A stretch of 64,000 nt of DNA from Flavobacterium ajazii (GTDB lineage Bacteria; Bacteroidota; Bacteroidia; Flavobacteriales; Flavobacteriaceae): contig NZ_JAAEHL010000001.1 in assembly GCF_010614725.1 (NCBI RefSeq), positions 372,001-436,000 of the forward strand, given 5' to 3'. Shown here piece by piece: positions 28,501-36,428 of this stretch. The position numbers were made by a program, and so were the translations under genes. The notes beneath the pieces were generated by a model, which ran no database searches, had not been told where the DNA came from, and saw only the letters and a list, made by a program, of their open reading frames with translations. Position 1 is the first letter of the stretch. Every line of letters begins with the position of its first letter.

Positions 28501-29730
28501 TTTATAGTGTTTATACGTTTCTTTTGTATCATCATACATATCAAGACCTCCTCCATCTGTTCCAATCCAGATACGTTGACGACTATCCTGAAATACTGAC
28601 TGTGCAATTTTTGTACTTAAACTATTTGAAGTTTGAGCTTTGTAGAAATGATGTCCAAATGATGATTTAAACAAAGCTAATTTGCTTACTCCTTTGTTAT
28701 AAGTGGCTATCCAATACGTTCCTTCTTTATCCTGCAGTACTTTTGACGGTTGATTGTTGGGTAATGAAAATGGATCATCCGGATTTTGAACGAGATGTTT
28801 TATCAATCCTTTTTCTTTATCCAATAAGTATAAACCCTCTCCATCTGTAGCAACCCAAATTAAACCTTTACTATCCTGATACAAATGAAAAATTGGTACT
28901 GAGAAACTATCTTGACTAATTTTTTTATGCTGTTTGGTAGTCGAATTATAGACATACAAATGCCCTAAATCATTCCCAATCCAAAATTCGCCTTTATTAT
29001 CAAGTATAATTTGTTTAGGCAAATGATCTAAAAACTGATTGGTCTCAAAATTTATATTTTGACGCTCAAATGCATTGGTTTTGAAATTGTACTTATGCAA
29101 ATTATTTCCTGCCGTTCCAATCCAAAGTTGTCCTTTTTTATCTAATATTAAATTAGAGACATTATTATTATCTAATGCATTACTGTTTTTAGAACTGGCA
29201 GTATAACGAACTGATTTTAAACTCTGGAAGTTATTTGAAAAAATTGAAAGATCAATTTTAATCAAACCATTTTTGGTACCAACCCACAGTATTTTTTTTA
29301 GAGTATCAAATTTTAGACAATTGATTTCCTCTCTCGGATTAGTCTTATCGATAATATTTCTGTCCAGATTAATTTTGTAGAATCTCTGCGCTTTTTTATC
29401 AAAGACATTCAAACCATTACTCGTTCCTATCCATAGGTATCCTAAATGATCTTCCGTAATGGCATTTATACGATTGTTACTAATCGAATACTTATCATTA
29501 ACTATTGGTCTGAAAATTTCAAATTCGTAGCCATTATACTTATTTAAACCGTCAATGGTACCAAACCACAAAAAACCTTCTTTATCCTGAAATATTTCGA
29601 CACAAGTACTACTGGACAACCCTTTGCTGGTATCAAAATTCTCAAACTTCAAATTTGAAAATTGTGCATTACTATTAAAACTTACTATTAATAAAGCACT
29701 TAGTATTAAATCTTTTATTCTCACATTCAT
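25528..29730 (-). CDS. Hybrid two-component system sensor-regulator (HTCS)
   Basis: Single-protein sensor and transcription activator of the locus, 1400 aa from the Met at 29730, which begins the signal peptide MNVRIKDLILSALLIVSFNS; the reading from 29757 adds nine residues. In order: periplasmic two-propeller sensor of reg_prop repeats (about 25-730, many W-x-G-T-x-x-G-L units), a Y_Y_Y domain (about 740-815), one membrane helix (WWAYIFYMIAGAAMIWFGL, near 822-842), HisKA with FINVSHEFRTPLTLI (His near 858), HATPase, a receiver domain with IIISDVMMPKMDG (Asp near 1193), and a C-terminal AraC-type helix-turn-helix. Such proteins bind a specific oligosaccharide in the periplasm and activate the neighbouring susC operon. 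Confidence 0.96.
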   Translation of the reverse strand: MNVRIKDLILSALLIVSFNSNAQFSNLKFENFDTSKGLSSSTCVEIFQDKEGFLWFGTIDGLNKYNGYEFEIFRPIVNDKYSISNNRINAITEDHLGYLWIGTSNGLNVFDKKAQRFYKINLDRNIIDKTNPREEINCLKFDTLKKILWVGTKNGLIKIDLSIFSNNFQSLKSVRYTASSKNSNALDNNNVSNLILDKKGQLWIGTAGNNLHKYNFKTNAFERQNINFETNQFLDHLPKQIILDNKGEFWIGNDLGHLYVYNSTTKQHKKISQDSFSVPIFHLYQDSKGLIWVATDGEGLYLLDKEKGLIKHLVQNPDDPFSLPNNQPSKVLQDKEGTYWIATYNKGVSKLALFKSSFGHHFYKAQTSNSLSTKIAQSVFQDSRQRIWIGTDGGGLDMYDDTKETYKHYKNIPGNSNSLSSNKILYVIEGNNNELWVCTWDRGLNKFNTETGHVKRFLNDPNNVFSIGQNTVWCAAKDKQERLWLGTSLAGLNLFDTQTERFYQFKNSPNSPKSIISNFVFSLFVDSKNRLWAGTSIGLCYVNLDKLDARIPKKIQFEEIKIKNVQGNRVNQVIEDYKGNIWIGTDMGLFQLDKHLQLRKSYSSSSGLPNNLVVGLQEDNNKNIWISTKSGLSLLSPKSGKIINFNVHDGLQGLEFQSKSIAKTFDGRIIAGGINGFNLFNPNDIVLNSDKVKPILSGIKLFNQRVNAGDTINNRVLFENNLNSLDKLKLAYNEGHISISFVALNYQNPERVKYAYKMSGLDKEYINADNNRIANYANLPPGSYTFEVMAAIDGQWENAGKTSIEINVSPPFWKSWWAYIFYMIAGAAMIWFGLKYYTRRLNEEKEQELDQLKLKFFINVSHEFRTPLTLILNPVEKILTHFNDPDEVKRSAAIIQKSSKRLLYLVDQLLDLRKMDLGKSNLEIANLDIVKFSKETFFLFEDLAKSKNIRFVFESEFDQYYGNFDADKIEKILANLLSNAIKFTDNGGIITLTLSEIFVDSIGYKWNYLRPSINRKMIQINVSDTGIGFKKKQLKEVFQRFFHADASKAGTGIGLNFTKSLVELHKGMILVESKYKQGTTFSVRLPADLKEDGKKIIEAETITSQGKNMNALSSADYEISIADENINSDVVASDADKKRPLVLLIEDNKVLRSHLKTELNEQFRVKEAVNGVAGLEKIRKYFPDIIISDVMMPKMDGFELCQQLKSDFEISHIPILLLTARSLDEDLAMGYEKGADAYLSKPFSINVLKARVNNLLEARKRSRERFAAVGGIIPASDITINSLDEKFLDKATKAVVDNVTNVDFSLDDLLKALNMGRSQFYRKISSLTGQNPSNFIRTIKLKYAAELLISDSYSIKEVAHNCGFNSTAYFTKTFKEVFNVTPSQYIEENKTRKNEDKSID

Positions 29731-30365
29731 TATAGTATTATCCTGTAAACACAACATTATTTAGGATTATATTAATTCCATTTTTACTGTCTTTTTAACT
29801 AAGTAAAAAAACATACCTAATCTTTTTAACCATTTTTATACCATCATATTAGCTGTACAAAGCAAAAGACATAAAATTTATTTAAGAAAGCAAGCATCCG
29901 TATAAAAAAAGCTAAATGCCCTCTACGCTACAATTTTAAATAAAAGCGATGTAAATGCTTTTAAATTATCAATCAATTACTATAAAATATGAACCATTTA
30001 GCTATAAAATTTCCATAAAACTATGCAATCGATCTTTATAAAATTCCTGTAATAAATCTTCAATCACTTTTTTGGAGTGTCTCAATTTTGCTACAAAAGC
30101 TAAGACAGTTTTGTTTCAGTAGGCAGGATGATTTGTTTTCATTGCATGTTCTTTCAAGTTTCCTGATCTTAATTTTTGCTAAAATGACATATCAATATCA
30201 TAGCCCTACTTTTGATGATAGCGATATTCAGTTTACGGACTTAAGATTCGAATCCTGCTCTTCCCGCAAAAAAGACAATAGAAGCGAAAATTAAAGTTTT
30301 CAATCTTTTCAAAAAACCTCAAACCTAATTCCGGGTAGATTACGTATATAGGATAAAAACGAATC
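29731..30365. other. Gene-poor AT-rich region
   Basis: About 635 bp upstream of the HTCS gene. The short open frames in it have low-complexity or atypical composition, and I do not call them. I see no repeats, RNA gene or clear promoter. Confidence 0.6.
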
Positions 30366-30629
30366 ATGACTGCAAATTCATACCATATGCCATCCGCCAT
30401 ATACAAATATCTTGCTATCAACGATGGCCGTTCCGTACCTTTTCAGGAGCTGTGTCTTTTTCTTTACACTCTGGGAAACGAAGCTGTTTTTTCTTTTGAA
30501 ATTTTTTCTGCCGAAAAAGCCTACCAGACCCGCGTAATGAATATATTAATTTTCCTTTCGGATATTAATCTCATTACGCTGGACGAAACTACAGACGAAA
30601 GCTTTATTAACAAGATCTGCCGGAACTAA
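30366..30629 (+). CDS. Hypothetical protein, 87 aa
   Basis: Small protein of unknown function (MTANSYHMPSAIYKYLAIND). Composition is normal for a soluble protein, with a hydrophobic middle (FQELCLFLYTLGNEAVFSFEIF) and an acidic C-terminus (LITLDETTDESFINKICRN). No family recognised, no signal peptide. It sits alone between the HTCS gene and a minus-strand hypothetical. Could be a real small gene or chance reading. Confidence 0.4.
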   Translation: MTANSYHMPSAIYKYLAINDGRSVPFQELCLFLYTLGNEAVFSFEIFSAEKAYQTRVMNILIFLSDINLITLDETTDESFINKICRN

Positions 30630-30763
30630 TTTCCGACTGCTTTAACACAGTTTGTGAGTAATATTATGTCCTTTTTTGTTCGATTGCATAAACGAGTTGT
30701 TGATTAAAAATAAAGAGGTATTGAATTATATTTATTTTAATTTAAGTTTGAATAAAGAATATT

Positions 30764-31324
30764 TTATTCCGTTGTACAATCAATCTGATTCTTTTTGCTG
30801 ATTTTCTCCACACCTCTTTCTCTCATAAGTTCTGCTGCATCGAGCATTTTAATTAAATGAATATAGGGTATTGTGAGGTCAGAATAAGAATCTCCTGCCT
30901 GAGGAGACAATGAAAGTTCCATGATTTGATATAGAAATAATTCAAATTCTTCAAGAGTTTTTTCATCAAATGCTTTTTGAAATACCATAAAAGGATTTTC
31001 GTATTCTTCTTTTGTTAGAGAAGAAAGATGAAAAATGGTTTCAGAGCGTGAAGATGCTCCTACCTTCCATTTTTTGTTTTTCTTTTGCAGACAGTAACAT
31101 ACTTTAATAAAAAAACTGAAAGCAGTATACAGGACAAAAATATCAAATGGATTGTCTTGTCTGTAGACTTTTGCTTTATGGCAATACATTACCGCTTCGC
31201 TTAAATTATGTTTGTAATAATCAAGATCTGCAAAGTCAAAAAAAGCATTAATTGCCTTAAACGGATTTCCTGCCGTATATCCTGTCCAAAATCCGGTTTC
31301 TAAGAATATTTTATTCTTTTTCAT
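30764..31324 (-). CDS. Hypothetical protein with ETGFWTGYTAGNPF N-terminus
   Basis: Unknown function. The Met at 31324 (MKKNKIFLETGFWTGYTAGN) is preferred over the Met at 31426, because the extra 34 residues look untranslated and no conserved start precedes them. The 186-aa product is soluble and helical (INAFFDFADLDYYKHNLSEAVMYC, FDIFVLYTAFSFFIKVCYCL, LEEFELFLYQIMELSLSPQ). It is divergent from the XRE regulator gene at 31554, which may act with it. A degenerate copy of its N-terminal codons lies at 34126-34169, so the family has had more than one copy here. Confidence 0.65.
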   Translation of the reverse strand: MKKNKIFLETGFWTGYTAGNPFKAINAFFDFADLDYYKHNLSEAVMYCHKAKVYRQDNPFDIFVLYTAFSFFIKVCYCLQKKNKKWKVGASSRSETIFHLSSLTKEEYENPFMVFQKAFDEKTLEEFELFLYQIMELSLSPQAGDSYSDLTIPYIHLIKMLDAAELMRERGVEKISKKNQIDCTTE

Positions 31325-31481
31325 AGTAAGTAGCTTTAAAATACTCATGCGAAATTGCATTCTTTCAAAAGGATAATCTATTCGAAAAGCAGATATTATA
31401 CCAGAAAGTATTGGACTAAAACACAAATAAAAACAGTATAATATCTTACAAAAAGAAATAACGTTTTATGGGATATTTTTC

Positions 31482-31526
31482 TATCTTTGAAACTCAGGAT
31501 TTTTAATTCAAATGGCTTTATCTTTG
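31482..31526 (+). promoter_or_regulatory. Candidate promoter(s) of the XRE gene
   Basis: Two copies of TATCTTTG, which fits the Bacteroidota -7 consensus TAnnTTTG, at 31482-31489 and 31519-31526, 37 bp apart. The second lies 27 nt before the start codon. No good -33 TTG at standard spacing was seen, so only the -7 part is supported. Confidence 0.4.
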
Positions 31527-31553
31527 AGCTTTTAGAAAATTGACACACTCATT

Positions 31554-31961
31554 ATGGAACAGAAAATACATCAGGGAAGAAACGTAAAACGTTTTAGAGA
31601 AATGCTTAACATAAAGCAGGAAGCTTTGGCTTATGATCTGGGCGAAGACTGGAACCAAAAGAAAATTTCTATGCTCGAGCAGAAAGATGTAATTGAAGAC
31701 AGCCTACTGAAACAAATCTCTGCTGTATTGAAAATTCCTGTTGAAGCTTTTCAGAATTTTGATGAGGAACAGGCGATAAATATTATTTCTAATACTTTTT
31801 CAGATTTTAAAGATGGTGCTTCGGCAATTAATATTCAACCAACTTTTAATCCCATAAGAGAGGTCTTAAAACTTCATGAAGAAAAAATTGCTTTGTACGA
31901 AAGGATGTTGAAGGAGAAAGATGAGATGATGGTTAGGCTTGAGAAGTTGATTGGGAAGTAA
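31554..31961 (+). CDS. XRE-family transcriptional regulator
   Basis: A 135-aa DNA-binding protein. The N-terminal helix-turn-helix spans about residues 8-65 (GRNVKRFREMLNIKQEALAYDLG, KKISMLEQKDVIEDSLLKQISAVL, with KIPVEAFQNF closing the domain). The C-terminal part (about 95-135, PIREVLKLHEEKIALYERMLKEKDEMMVRLEKL) is a predicted coiled coil for dimerisation. This layout is common in Bacteroidota as a stand-alone regulator. It is followed by its own terminator, hence monocistronic. Target unknown. Confidence 0.88.
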   Translation: MEQKIHQGRNVKRFREMLNIKQEALAYDLGEDWNQKKISMLEQKDVIEDSLLKQISAVLKIPVEAFQNFDEEQAINIISNTFSDFKDGASAINIQPTFNPIREVLKLHEEKIALYERMLKEKDEMMVRLEKLIGK

Positions 31962-31981
31962 TTAATTGCAAGTATATTAGA

Positions 31982-32010
31982 AAGAGACTTTTGGGTCTCT
32001 TTTTTTGTTT
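31982..32010 (+). terminator. Intrinsic terminator of the XRE gene
   Basis: AAGAGAC and GTCTCTT form a 7-bp stem around TTTTGG, followed by seven T. It begins 20 nt after the stop codon. Confidence 0.85.
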
Positions 32011-32106
32011 TGAAAATATTACAGATAAGAAGTTACGATACCTTTATACAGATTTTCTAAAATAAATCATTAGGATTAAGAATGTTAAAAAATATATTGA
32101 ATTATA

Positions 32107-33120
32107 CTAAAGTCTTGGTTTAAATTGGTTTTGATAAAATTTTCTCCACCTTTCTTTGTTAAATGGCACATTTTCTTTTTCCATTCGATTTTGATATTTC
32201 CCTATAAATTTTTCATAATGCGGAGGTCCACCATTTCCTTTTTGTATTATTTTATTTGCAAATTTATTAAATTCATCATCACTAATTTTACTGTTTCGAC
32301 ATAGCTGAGCAACAATAAGCATTCTAATTTGCCATAACATACTGTAATTAAAATCTTCCTCATATTTCCCTATAATTTTATCAATATAAATTTCTATTTC
32401 TTCTGATCGTAAATCACATAAGTTTTCTCCTAAAACATGATTAGTAACATGTTTCTTTAAAACAAATCTAATCATGTCGCCAGCATTACTTGTAGTCAAA
32501 GTCAAATCACTACCTCGTAACTCAAATTCCGGTTCATGGGTGTAATTATTTTTTCTTTGAATTTCGATATTGTATGGTGCGAAATTTACTAAACCCCAAT
32601 TAAGATATTCTGAATACTCTTCAATATTATAGTCAATTACCTCGTCTAACACAAAAACTTCTAAATCATTTATCATGCATTTTTCAATAACTAAATTGCA
32701 CAACAAAAAATCACTATATTCAATTTGATTTTGCAAAAAACCTTTAAATAAAATGCCTACTAACTCAGCTTTTTCGTGGTCATCACATTTATCTAAAATA
32801 TACAAAAGTTTTTCCCCTATTTTAATTCGATACTTTTTAGAATCATCAATTTCATTTATAACTTTTTCCCGTTCATCTGCTGGCACATCACTTAATTGAG
32901 TAAGGAAATACAATATTTTCTTCATAAAAAGAGCATCGCTTACTTTTGCACCAGCTTTACCAATTGAAATAATTGAATTTATTATTGGAATATCTTTTAA
33001 AACACCTTCAGCTAAAAATGTGTCAAGAAATATTTCTGAAAATTCAGTTGTTACACCTTGTAAATCTGAATCTTTTAATGTTGTAGTTAATGCTGTTGAA
33101 ATATTACTAATAATTGTCAT
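32107..33120 (-). CDS. Hypothetical protein, 337 aa, possible membrane-interacting N-terminus
   Basis: Not assigned to a known family. The N-terminal part has TEFSEIFLDTFLAEGVLKDI, then a short Gly/Ile-rich stretch IPIINSIISIGKAGAKVSDALF that looks like a re-entrant or amphipathic segment, then MKKILYFLTQLSDVPADEREK and a helical middle (EKAELVGILFKGFLQNQIEYSDF). The C-terminal half is charged (YEDDF-type helices, GGPPHYEKFIGKYQNRM). Proteins of this general outline occur as single genes in variable regions. It stands alone on the minus strand before a group of REP-like repeats, and lower GC than the flanking genes fits acquired DNA. I do not assign a function. Confidence 0.7.
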   Translation of the reverse strand: MTIISNISTALTTTLKDSDLQGVTTEFSEIFLDTFLAEGVLKDIPIINSIISIGKAGAKVSDALFMKKILYFLTQLSDVPADEREKVINEIDDSKKYRIKIGEKLLYILDKCDDHEKAELVGILFKGFLQNQIEYSDFLLCNLVIEKCMINDLEVFVLDEVIDYNIEEYSEYLNWGLVNFAPYNIEIQRKNNYTHEPEFELRGSDLTLTTSNAGDMIRFVLKKHVTNHVLGENLCDLRSEEIEIYIDKIIGKYEEDFNYSMLWQIRMLIVAQLCRNSKISDDEFNKFANKIIQKGNGGPPHYEKFIGKYQNRMEKENVPFNKERWRKFYQNQFKPRL

Positions 33121-33161
33121 AGATAGAATTATAGCTAATAATAAAAAATCAATAAAATATA

Positions 33162-33200
33162 CCCGCTGAAGCGAGCGTTTCAGTCGTGAAAATAAGTTTT
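33162..33200 (+). repeat. REP-like palindromic repeat, copy 1 (degenerate)
   Basis: Most diverged of four copies: CCCGCTGAAGCGAGCGTTT followed by CAGTCGTGAAAATAAGTTTT. Keeps the core GCGAGCG and the tail GTGAAnnTAAGTT seen in the others. Confidence 0.6.
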
Positions 33201-33270
33201 ATATTCAAAAATTATTTGTAACTACTTATTTCCAGATTTCTTTAAAAATCACTTTTCCAAAAAAATAATC

Positions 33271-33310
33271 CCCTCGCTGGCGCGAGCGTCTCGCTCGTGA
33301 ACGCAAGCTT
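33271..33310 (+). repeat. REP-like palindromic repeat, copy 2
   Basis: Contains the palindromic core GCGCGAGCGTCTCGCTCGTG, where CGAGCG pairs with CGCTCG, preceded by CCCTCGCTG and followed by AACGCAAGCTT. GC-rich in an AT-rich background. Confidence 0.8.
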
Positions 33311-33381
33311 TTTAATATAGAAATGTGTTCACGATAATGATATGCAAACTTTTTTCAGGACGAAACAGGAGAGCAAAATAT

Positions 33382-33825
33382 TTACTTATAATCAAAATCC
33401 CATAAATCCAGCCTGGTAATGTTTTTTATTGTCCCTCCAAACATTCCCATATGGCCTCTAGCATTCATGTCAAAAGTTCCCACGATTATAACATACTTTT
33501 TATTATAGTTCTTTAAATTTTTCTTTTCAGTAGTTTCTTTTGAAAAATTTACCCAAAAACCATTCTGAGATATACCTTTTGAATAATCTTCTTTATGTAA
33601 ATAAATTGCATTTCCTTCAAACTCCAAATTCAAATATCCGATAACTTGAACTTGTTTTCCGTCATATTTTTCAGGAGTTGAAATTAATTTAATTATTGAA
33701 ATATTAAATTCATGGAAAGGAATACCCTCCTCTTTTTCATTTTCTTTAGGTTCTTTAGTAGTTGTCTTATTCTGTGAACAAGCATTTAATGAAAACACTA
33801 ATAAAATTAAAATGATATATTTCAT
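33382..33825 (-). CDS. Hypothetical lipoprotein with OB-fold-like domain
   Basis: A 147-aa lipoprotein from the Met at 33825 (MKYIILILLVFSLNACSQ, lipobox Cys16); the reading from 33834 adds three residues. After a charged linker (KTTTKEPKENEKEEG) comes a small beta domain with ISIIKLISTPEKYDGKQVQVIGYLNLEFEGNAIYL, which resembles the nucleotide/oligosaccharide-binding-like folds of small periplasmic lipoproteins. YVIIVGTFDMNARGHMGMFGG follows. Function unknown. It lies between REP-like copies 2 and 3. Confidence 0.75.
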   Translation of the reverse strand: MKYIILILLVFSLNACSQNKTTTKEPKENEKEEGIPFHEFNISIIKLISTPEKYDGKQVQVIGYLNLEFEGNAIYLHKEDYSKGISQNGFWVNFSKETTEKKNLKNYNKKYVIIVGTFDMNARGHMGMFGGTIKNITRLDLWDFDYK

Positions 33826-34007
33826 GTGGCACAATTTAGTTTGTTGATAAGCATAAAGATTATAATATCACAGATATCCAAAAAACTTATTATAACTTAA
33901 AATTACTTTTTCTTTTTTAATTTCTCTTCTAATTAATCTTAAATTGGGTTTATGCAATTTTTCGTCAAATGAATTTTGAATTGCGCGAAAGGTTGCTACT
34001 TCATACT

Positions 34008-34045
34008 CCCGCTGGCGCGAGCGTCTCGCTCGTGAGCGTAAGTTA
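34008..34045 (+). repeat. REP-like palindromic repeat, copy 3
   Basis: CCCGCTGGCGCGAGCGTC then TCGCTCGTGAGCGTAAGTTA. Nearly identical to copy 2 over 30 bases. Together with copy 4 it forms a long-range inverted pair. Confidence 0.8.
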
Positions 34046-34093
34046 GGTTTACAATAATTATTAATAGAAATAATTTAAATTAATTTTGTGCAT

Positions 34094-34129
34094 TGAGCGC
34101 ACGAGCGAGACGCTCGCGCCAACGGGGAT
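34094..34129 (-). repeat. REP-like palindromic repeat, copy 4 (inverted)
   Basis: Same element on the opposite strand: the minus strand reads CCCCGTTGGCGCGAGCGTC followed by TCGCTCGTGCGCTCA. It abuts the gene fragment at 34126-34169. Confidence 0.8.
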
Positions 34130-34169
34130 TTGCTGTCGTATATCCTGCTCAAAATCCGGTTTCTAAGGA
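34126..34169 (-). pseudogene. Remnant of an ETGFWTGYTAGNP-type gene
   Basis: This 44-bp stretch matches 31263-31306 within the N-terminal codons of the hypothetical gene at 30764-31324 with about five differences. In the matching frame it reads E-T-G-F-stop-A-G-Y-T-T-A-N-P, so the Trp codon TGG has become TGA. It begins directly at the REP-like repeat and supplies the stop codon of the gene at 34163-34840. Confidence 0.6.
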
Positions 34170-34840
34170 ATAACTATTTTTCGTTTAATTTTACGTTCAA
34201 TTTCAGGCAATACTTTATCATTTAAAAGATTATTCATGCTTTCATCAAAATTGGGAAAATTTGGAGGACTTAGTATATTTTTCTTTTTTACATTGCTAAT
34301 ATTCCCAACATTAAAATCTGAAACTACTTCGTTCGTTTCTAAATTTAGTAAATCGTTATTCAAAAATATATTTGTTCTTTTATCTCCATTAAAGACTCCT
34401 GCTTTTTCAAATTCTATTCCAAAATACCCATCAACAATAAACAAATAGTCTAAATTGTATTTCACTTTTGTTTTTTTTAAATCATCGTTTATGTATTCTC
34501 GTTTTGTCCAAACGAAAATTGGATCATTTGCCTTACTAATTGTATCTTTTATTTGAATAATTTCAACATTTAATAAAGCTAAATTTTTTAAATAGGCATT
34601 AATTATTCTTTCAGTCGGGTTTCCTTTTCCTGTTTCTAAAAATTTATAAGCACCAGAAAACATATCCTTTTTTTCTACGTTTGAAATTTCAACAGTATTA
34701 GACATTACTTGTCTTGTAATTCTGTAAGGCCCATTTATATTAAAAATTATACCCAGTTTTTTCTTTTCAGGATTTTGAGAATAGCTAAAATTAAACAGTA
34801 GAGTTATACATAGAATTAGAAATGTTCTTTTTTGTTTCAT
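34163..34840 (-). CDS. Hypothetical secreted protein, 225 aa
   Basis: Signal peptide MKQKRTFLILCITLLFNFSYSQ, cleavage near residue 22, then a soluble domain of unknown family (LGIIFNINGPYRITRQVMSN, RIINAYLKNLALLNVEIIQIKD, LDYLFIVDGYFGIEFEKAGVF). It is probably periplasmic or surface-exposed. The last codons lie in the duplicated gene fragment, so the C-terminus may have been altered by the rearrangement. Single gene, no clear partner. Confidence 0.7.
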   Translation of the reverse strand: MKQKRTFLILCITLLFNFSYSQNPEKKKLGIIFNINGPYRITRQVMSNTVEISNVEKKDMFSGAYKFLETGKGNPTERIINAYLKNLALLNVEIIQIKDTISKANDPIFVWTKREYINDDLKKTKVKYNLDYLFIVDGYFGIEFEKAGVFNGDKRTNIFLNNDLLNLETNEVVSDFNVGNISNVKKKNILSPPNFPNFDESMNNLLNDKVLPEIERKIKRKIVIP

Positions 34841-34898
34841 TTTTTTATTTAATTAATGTTGAATCTTTGTTTCGGCGTACAAATAATTTAGGAAAGAC

Positions 34899-36326
34899 CT
34901 ATTTATCTTTCTTTTTAAAAACCTTATAAAACACAAAAAGAATCCCTAGCCAAATCGGAATTAATTCTACAGATATCTTCATATTTGTCATCCACATAAT
35001 GGCTAAAATACCCAATAAAAAGGCAAAACAGATATAATTGCTTACGGGATAAAATATAGATGCAAACTTAGTTTTGGTGTTTTCCTTGTCTTTTGTTTGT
35101 CTAAATTTTAAATGCGTATACGAAATCATAACCCAATTAATCACTAAGCAAGACACTACTAAAGACATTAAAATACCAAAAGCTTCTTCTGGAATTACTT
35201 TATTGATTAAAATACAGATCGCAGCAAAACAAGAAGAAATTAAAATGGCATTAACAGGCACCGAGTGTTTGTTCAGTTTCTTTAAAAACTTTGGTGCACT
35301 ACCCTGATCTGCTAAACCAAATAACATGCGTGAGTTGCTATAAACACTGCTGTTATAAACTGATAGAGCAGCAGTTAAAACAATTAAGTTAAGCACATTA
35401 GCGATAAGCTTTGTAAAAAATATTTTCTGTCCAAATAACGTAAACTCCATTCCGTTTAAATTTTGAAAAACCATTACAAACGGACTGCTGTCTGTCGTAA
35501 TTTGTCTCCAGGGCGACAAAGCAAATAAAATAACCAATGCACCTACATAAAATATAAGGATTCTGTAAATAACCTGATTGGTTGCTTTTGGAATGTTTTT
35601 TTCCGGATTTTCTGCTTCGGCAGCGGTAATTCCAATAAGTTCTAAACCTCCAAAAGAAAACATAATCAACGCCATTGCAGACAATAAACCCTGAAAATCT
35701 CCAGTTGCTGTTTTTTCAAAGAAACCTTTTGGAAAGAAACCTCCATCGTTATACAAATTATGAATCGTTGCGTACTCTCCTCCTGTTCCGCTTACCAGTA
35801 AATAAGTTCCAAAAAGAATCATCGCAATAATCGCAACCACTTTTATGATAGAAAACCAAAATTCGGTTTCTCCATACACTTTTACAGAGGCAAAATTCAA
35901 AGCATTAATAACCAGAAAGAAAAATAAACTGGATACCCAAAGTGGAACTTCAGGCCACCAAAACTGCACATAAACCCCAATAGCCGTAAGTTCGGCCATA
36001 CTAACGAGAATATACAAAATCCAATAATTCCAGCCAGATGCAAAACCTGCAAATGAGCCACAATACTTGTAGGCAAAATAGCTAAAGCTTCCTGATACAG
36101 GTTCTTCGACAACCATTTCGCCGAGTTGTCTCATAATAAAAAAAGCGATAATTCCGGCAATAGCATATCCTAAAATAACAGACGGCCCTGCTAATACAGC
36201 CGCCGGACCAATGCCAAGGAAAAGACCTGTCCCTATAGATCCGCCTAAGGCAATTAACTGAATGTGTCGGTTAGTTAGCTCGCGTTTAAGCTGATTCTCT
36301 TCTACGGCTTCATTTTTTTGTTTCAC
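34899..36326 (-). CDS. Amino-acid permease (APC superfamily)
   Basis: Inner-membrane amino-acid importer, 475 aa with about 12 membrane helices. Family features: NRHIQLIALGGSIGTGLFLGIG (first helix and substrate-binding GSIGTG), MRQLGEMVVEEPVSGSFSYFAYKY, and SFGGLELIGITAAEAENPEKNIPKA. These are typical of the AroP/CycA/GabP branch for neutral, aromatic or gamma-amino acids; the exact substrate is not readable. It is preceded by the unrelated DUF1826 gene on the same strand. Confidence 0.92.
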   Translation of the reverse strand: MKQKNEAVEENQLKRELTNRHIQLIALGGSIGTGLFLGIGPAAVLAGPSVILGYAIAGIIAFFIMRQLGEMVVEEPVSGSFSYFAYKYCGSFAGFASGWNYWILYILVSMAELTAIGVYVQFWWPEVPLWVSSLFFFLVINALNFASVKVYGETEFWFSIIKVVAIIAMILFGTYLLVSGTGGEYATIHNLYNDGGFFPKGFFEKTATGDFQGLLSAMALIMFSFGGLELIGITAAEAENPEKNIPKATNQVIYRILIFYVGALVILFALSPWRQITTDSSPFVMVFQNLNGMEFTLFGQKIFFTKLIANVLNLIVLTAALSVYNSSVYSNSRMLFGLADQGSAPKFLKKLNKHSVPVNAILISSCFAAICILINKVIPEEAFGILMSLVVSCLVINWVMISYTHLKFRQTKDKENTKTKFASIFYPVSNYICFAFLLGILAIMWMTNMKISVELIPIWLGILFVFYKVFKKKDK

Positions 36327-36428
36327 AAATTAGGTTTTAAAGGAGTTAGGTGTATTCAGAAATGTATAAACAGCGAAGATAAGTTAAAAAAGGAATCGTA
36401 CAAAGCTTCGTTTTGTGACTTCTCTTCA

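Larger units (their letters stand above)
33826..34162. other. Gene-free interval with paired repeats
   Basis: About 340 bp between two minus-strand genes. It contains REP-like copy 3 and the inverted copy 4, 48 bp apart, and ends in a duplicated gene fragment. No promoter was identified for the lipoprotein gene. Confidence 0.7.

Noticed and set aside
30088-30294. Plus-strand open frame of 68 codons upstream of the 87-aa hypothetical
   Set aside because: Atypical composition and no conserved features; nothing supports translation.
33162-34129. Repeats considered as a CRISPR array
   Set aside because: Only four copies, unequal spacing (about 50 to 740 bp), one inverted, no cas genes; they fit REP-like elements instead.
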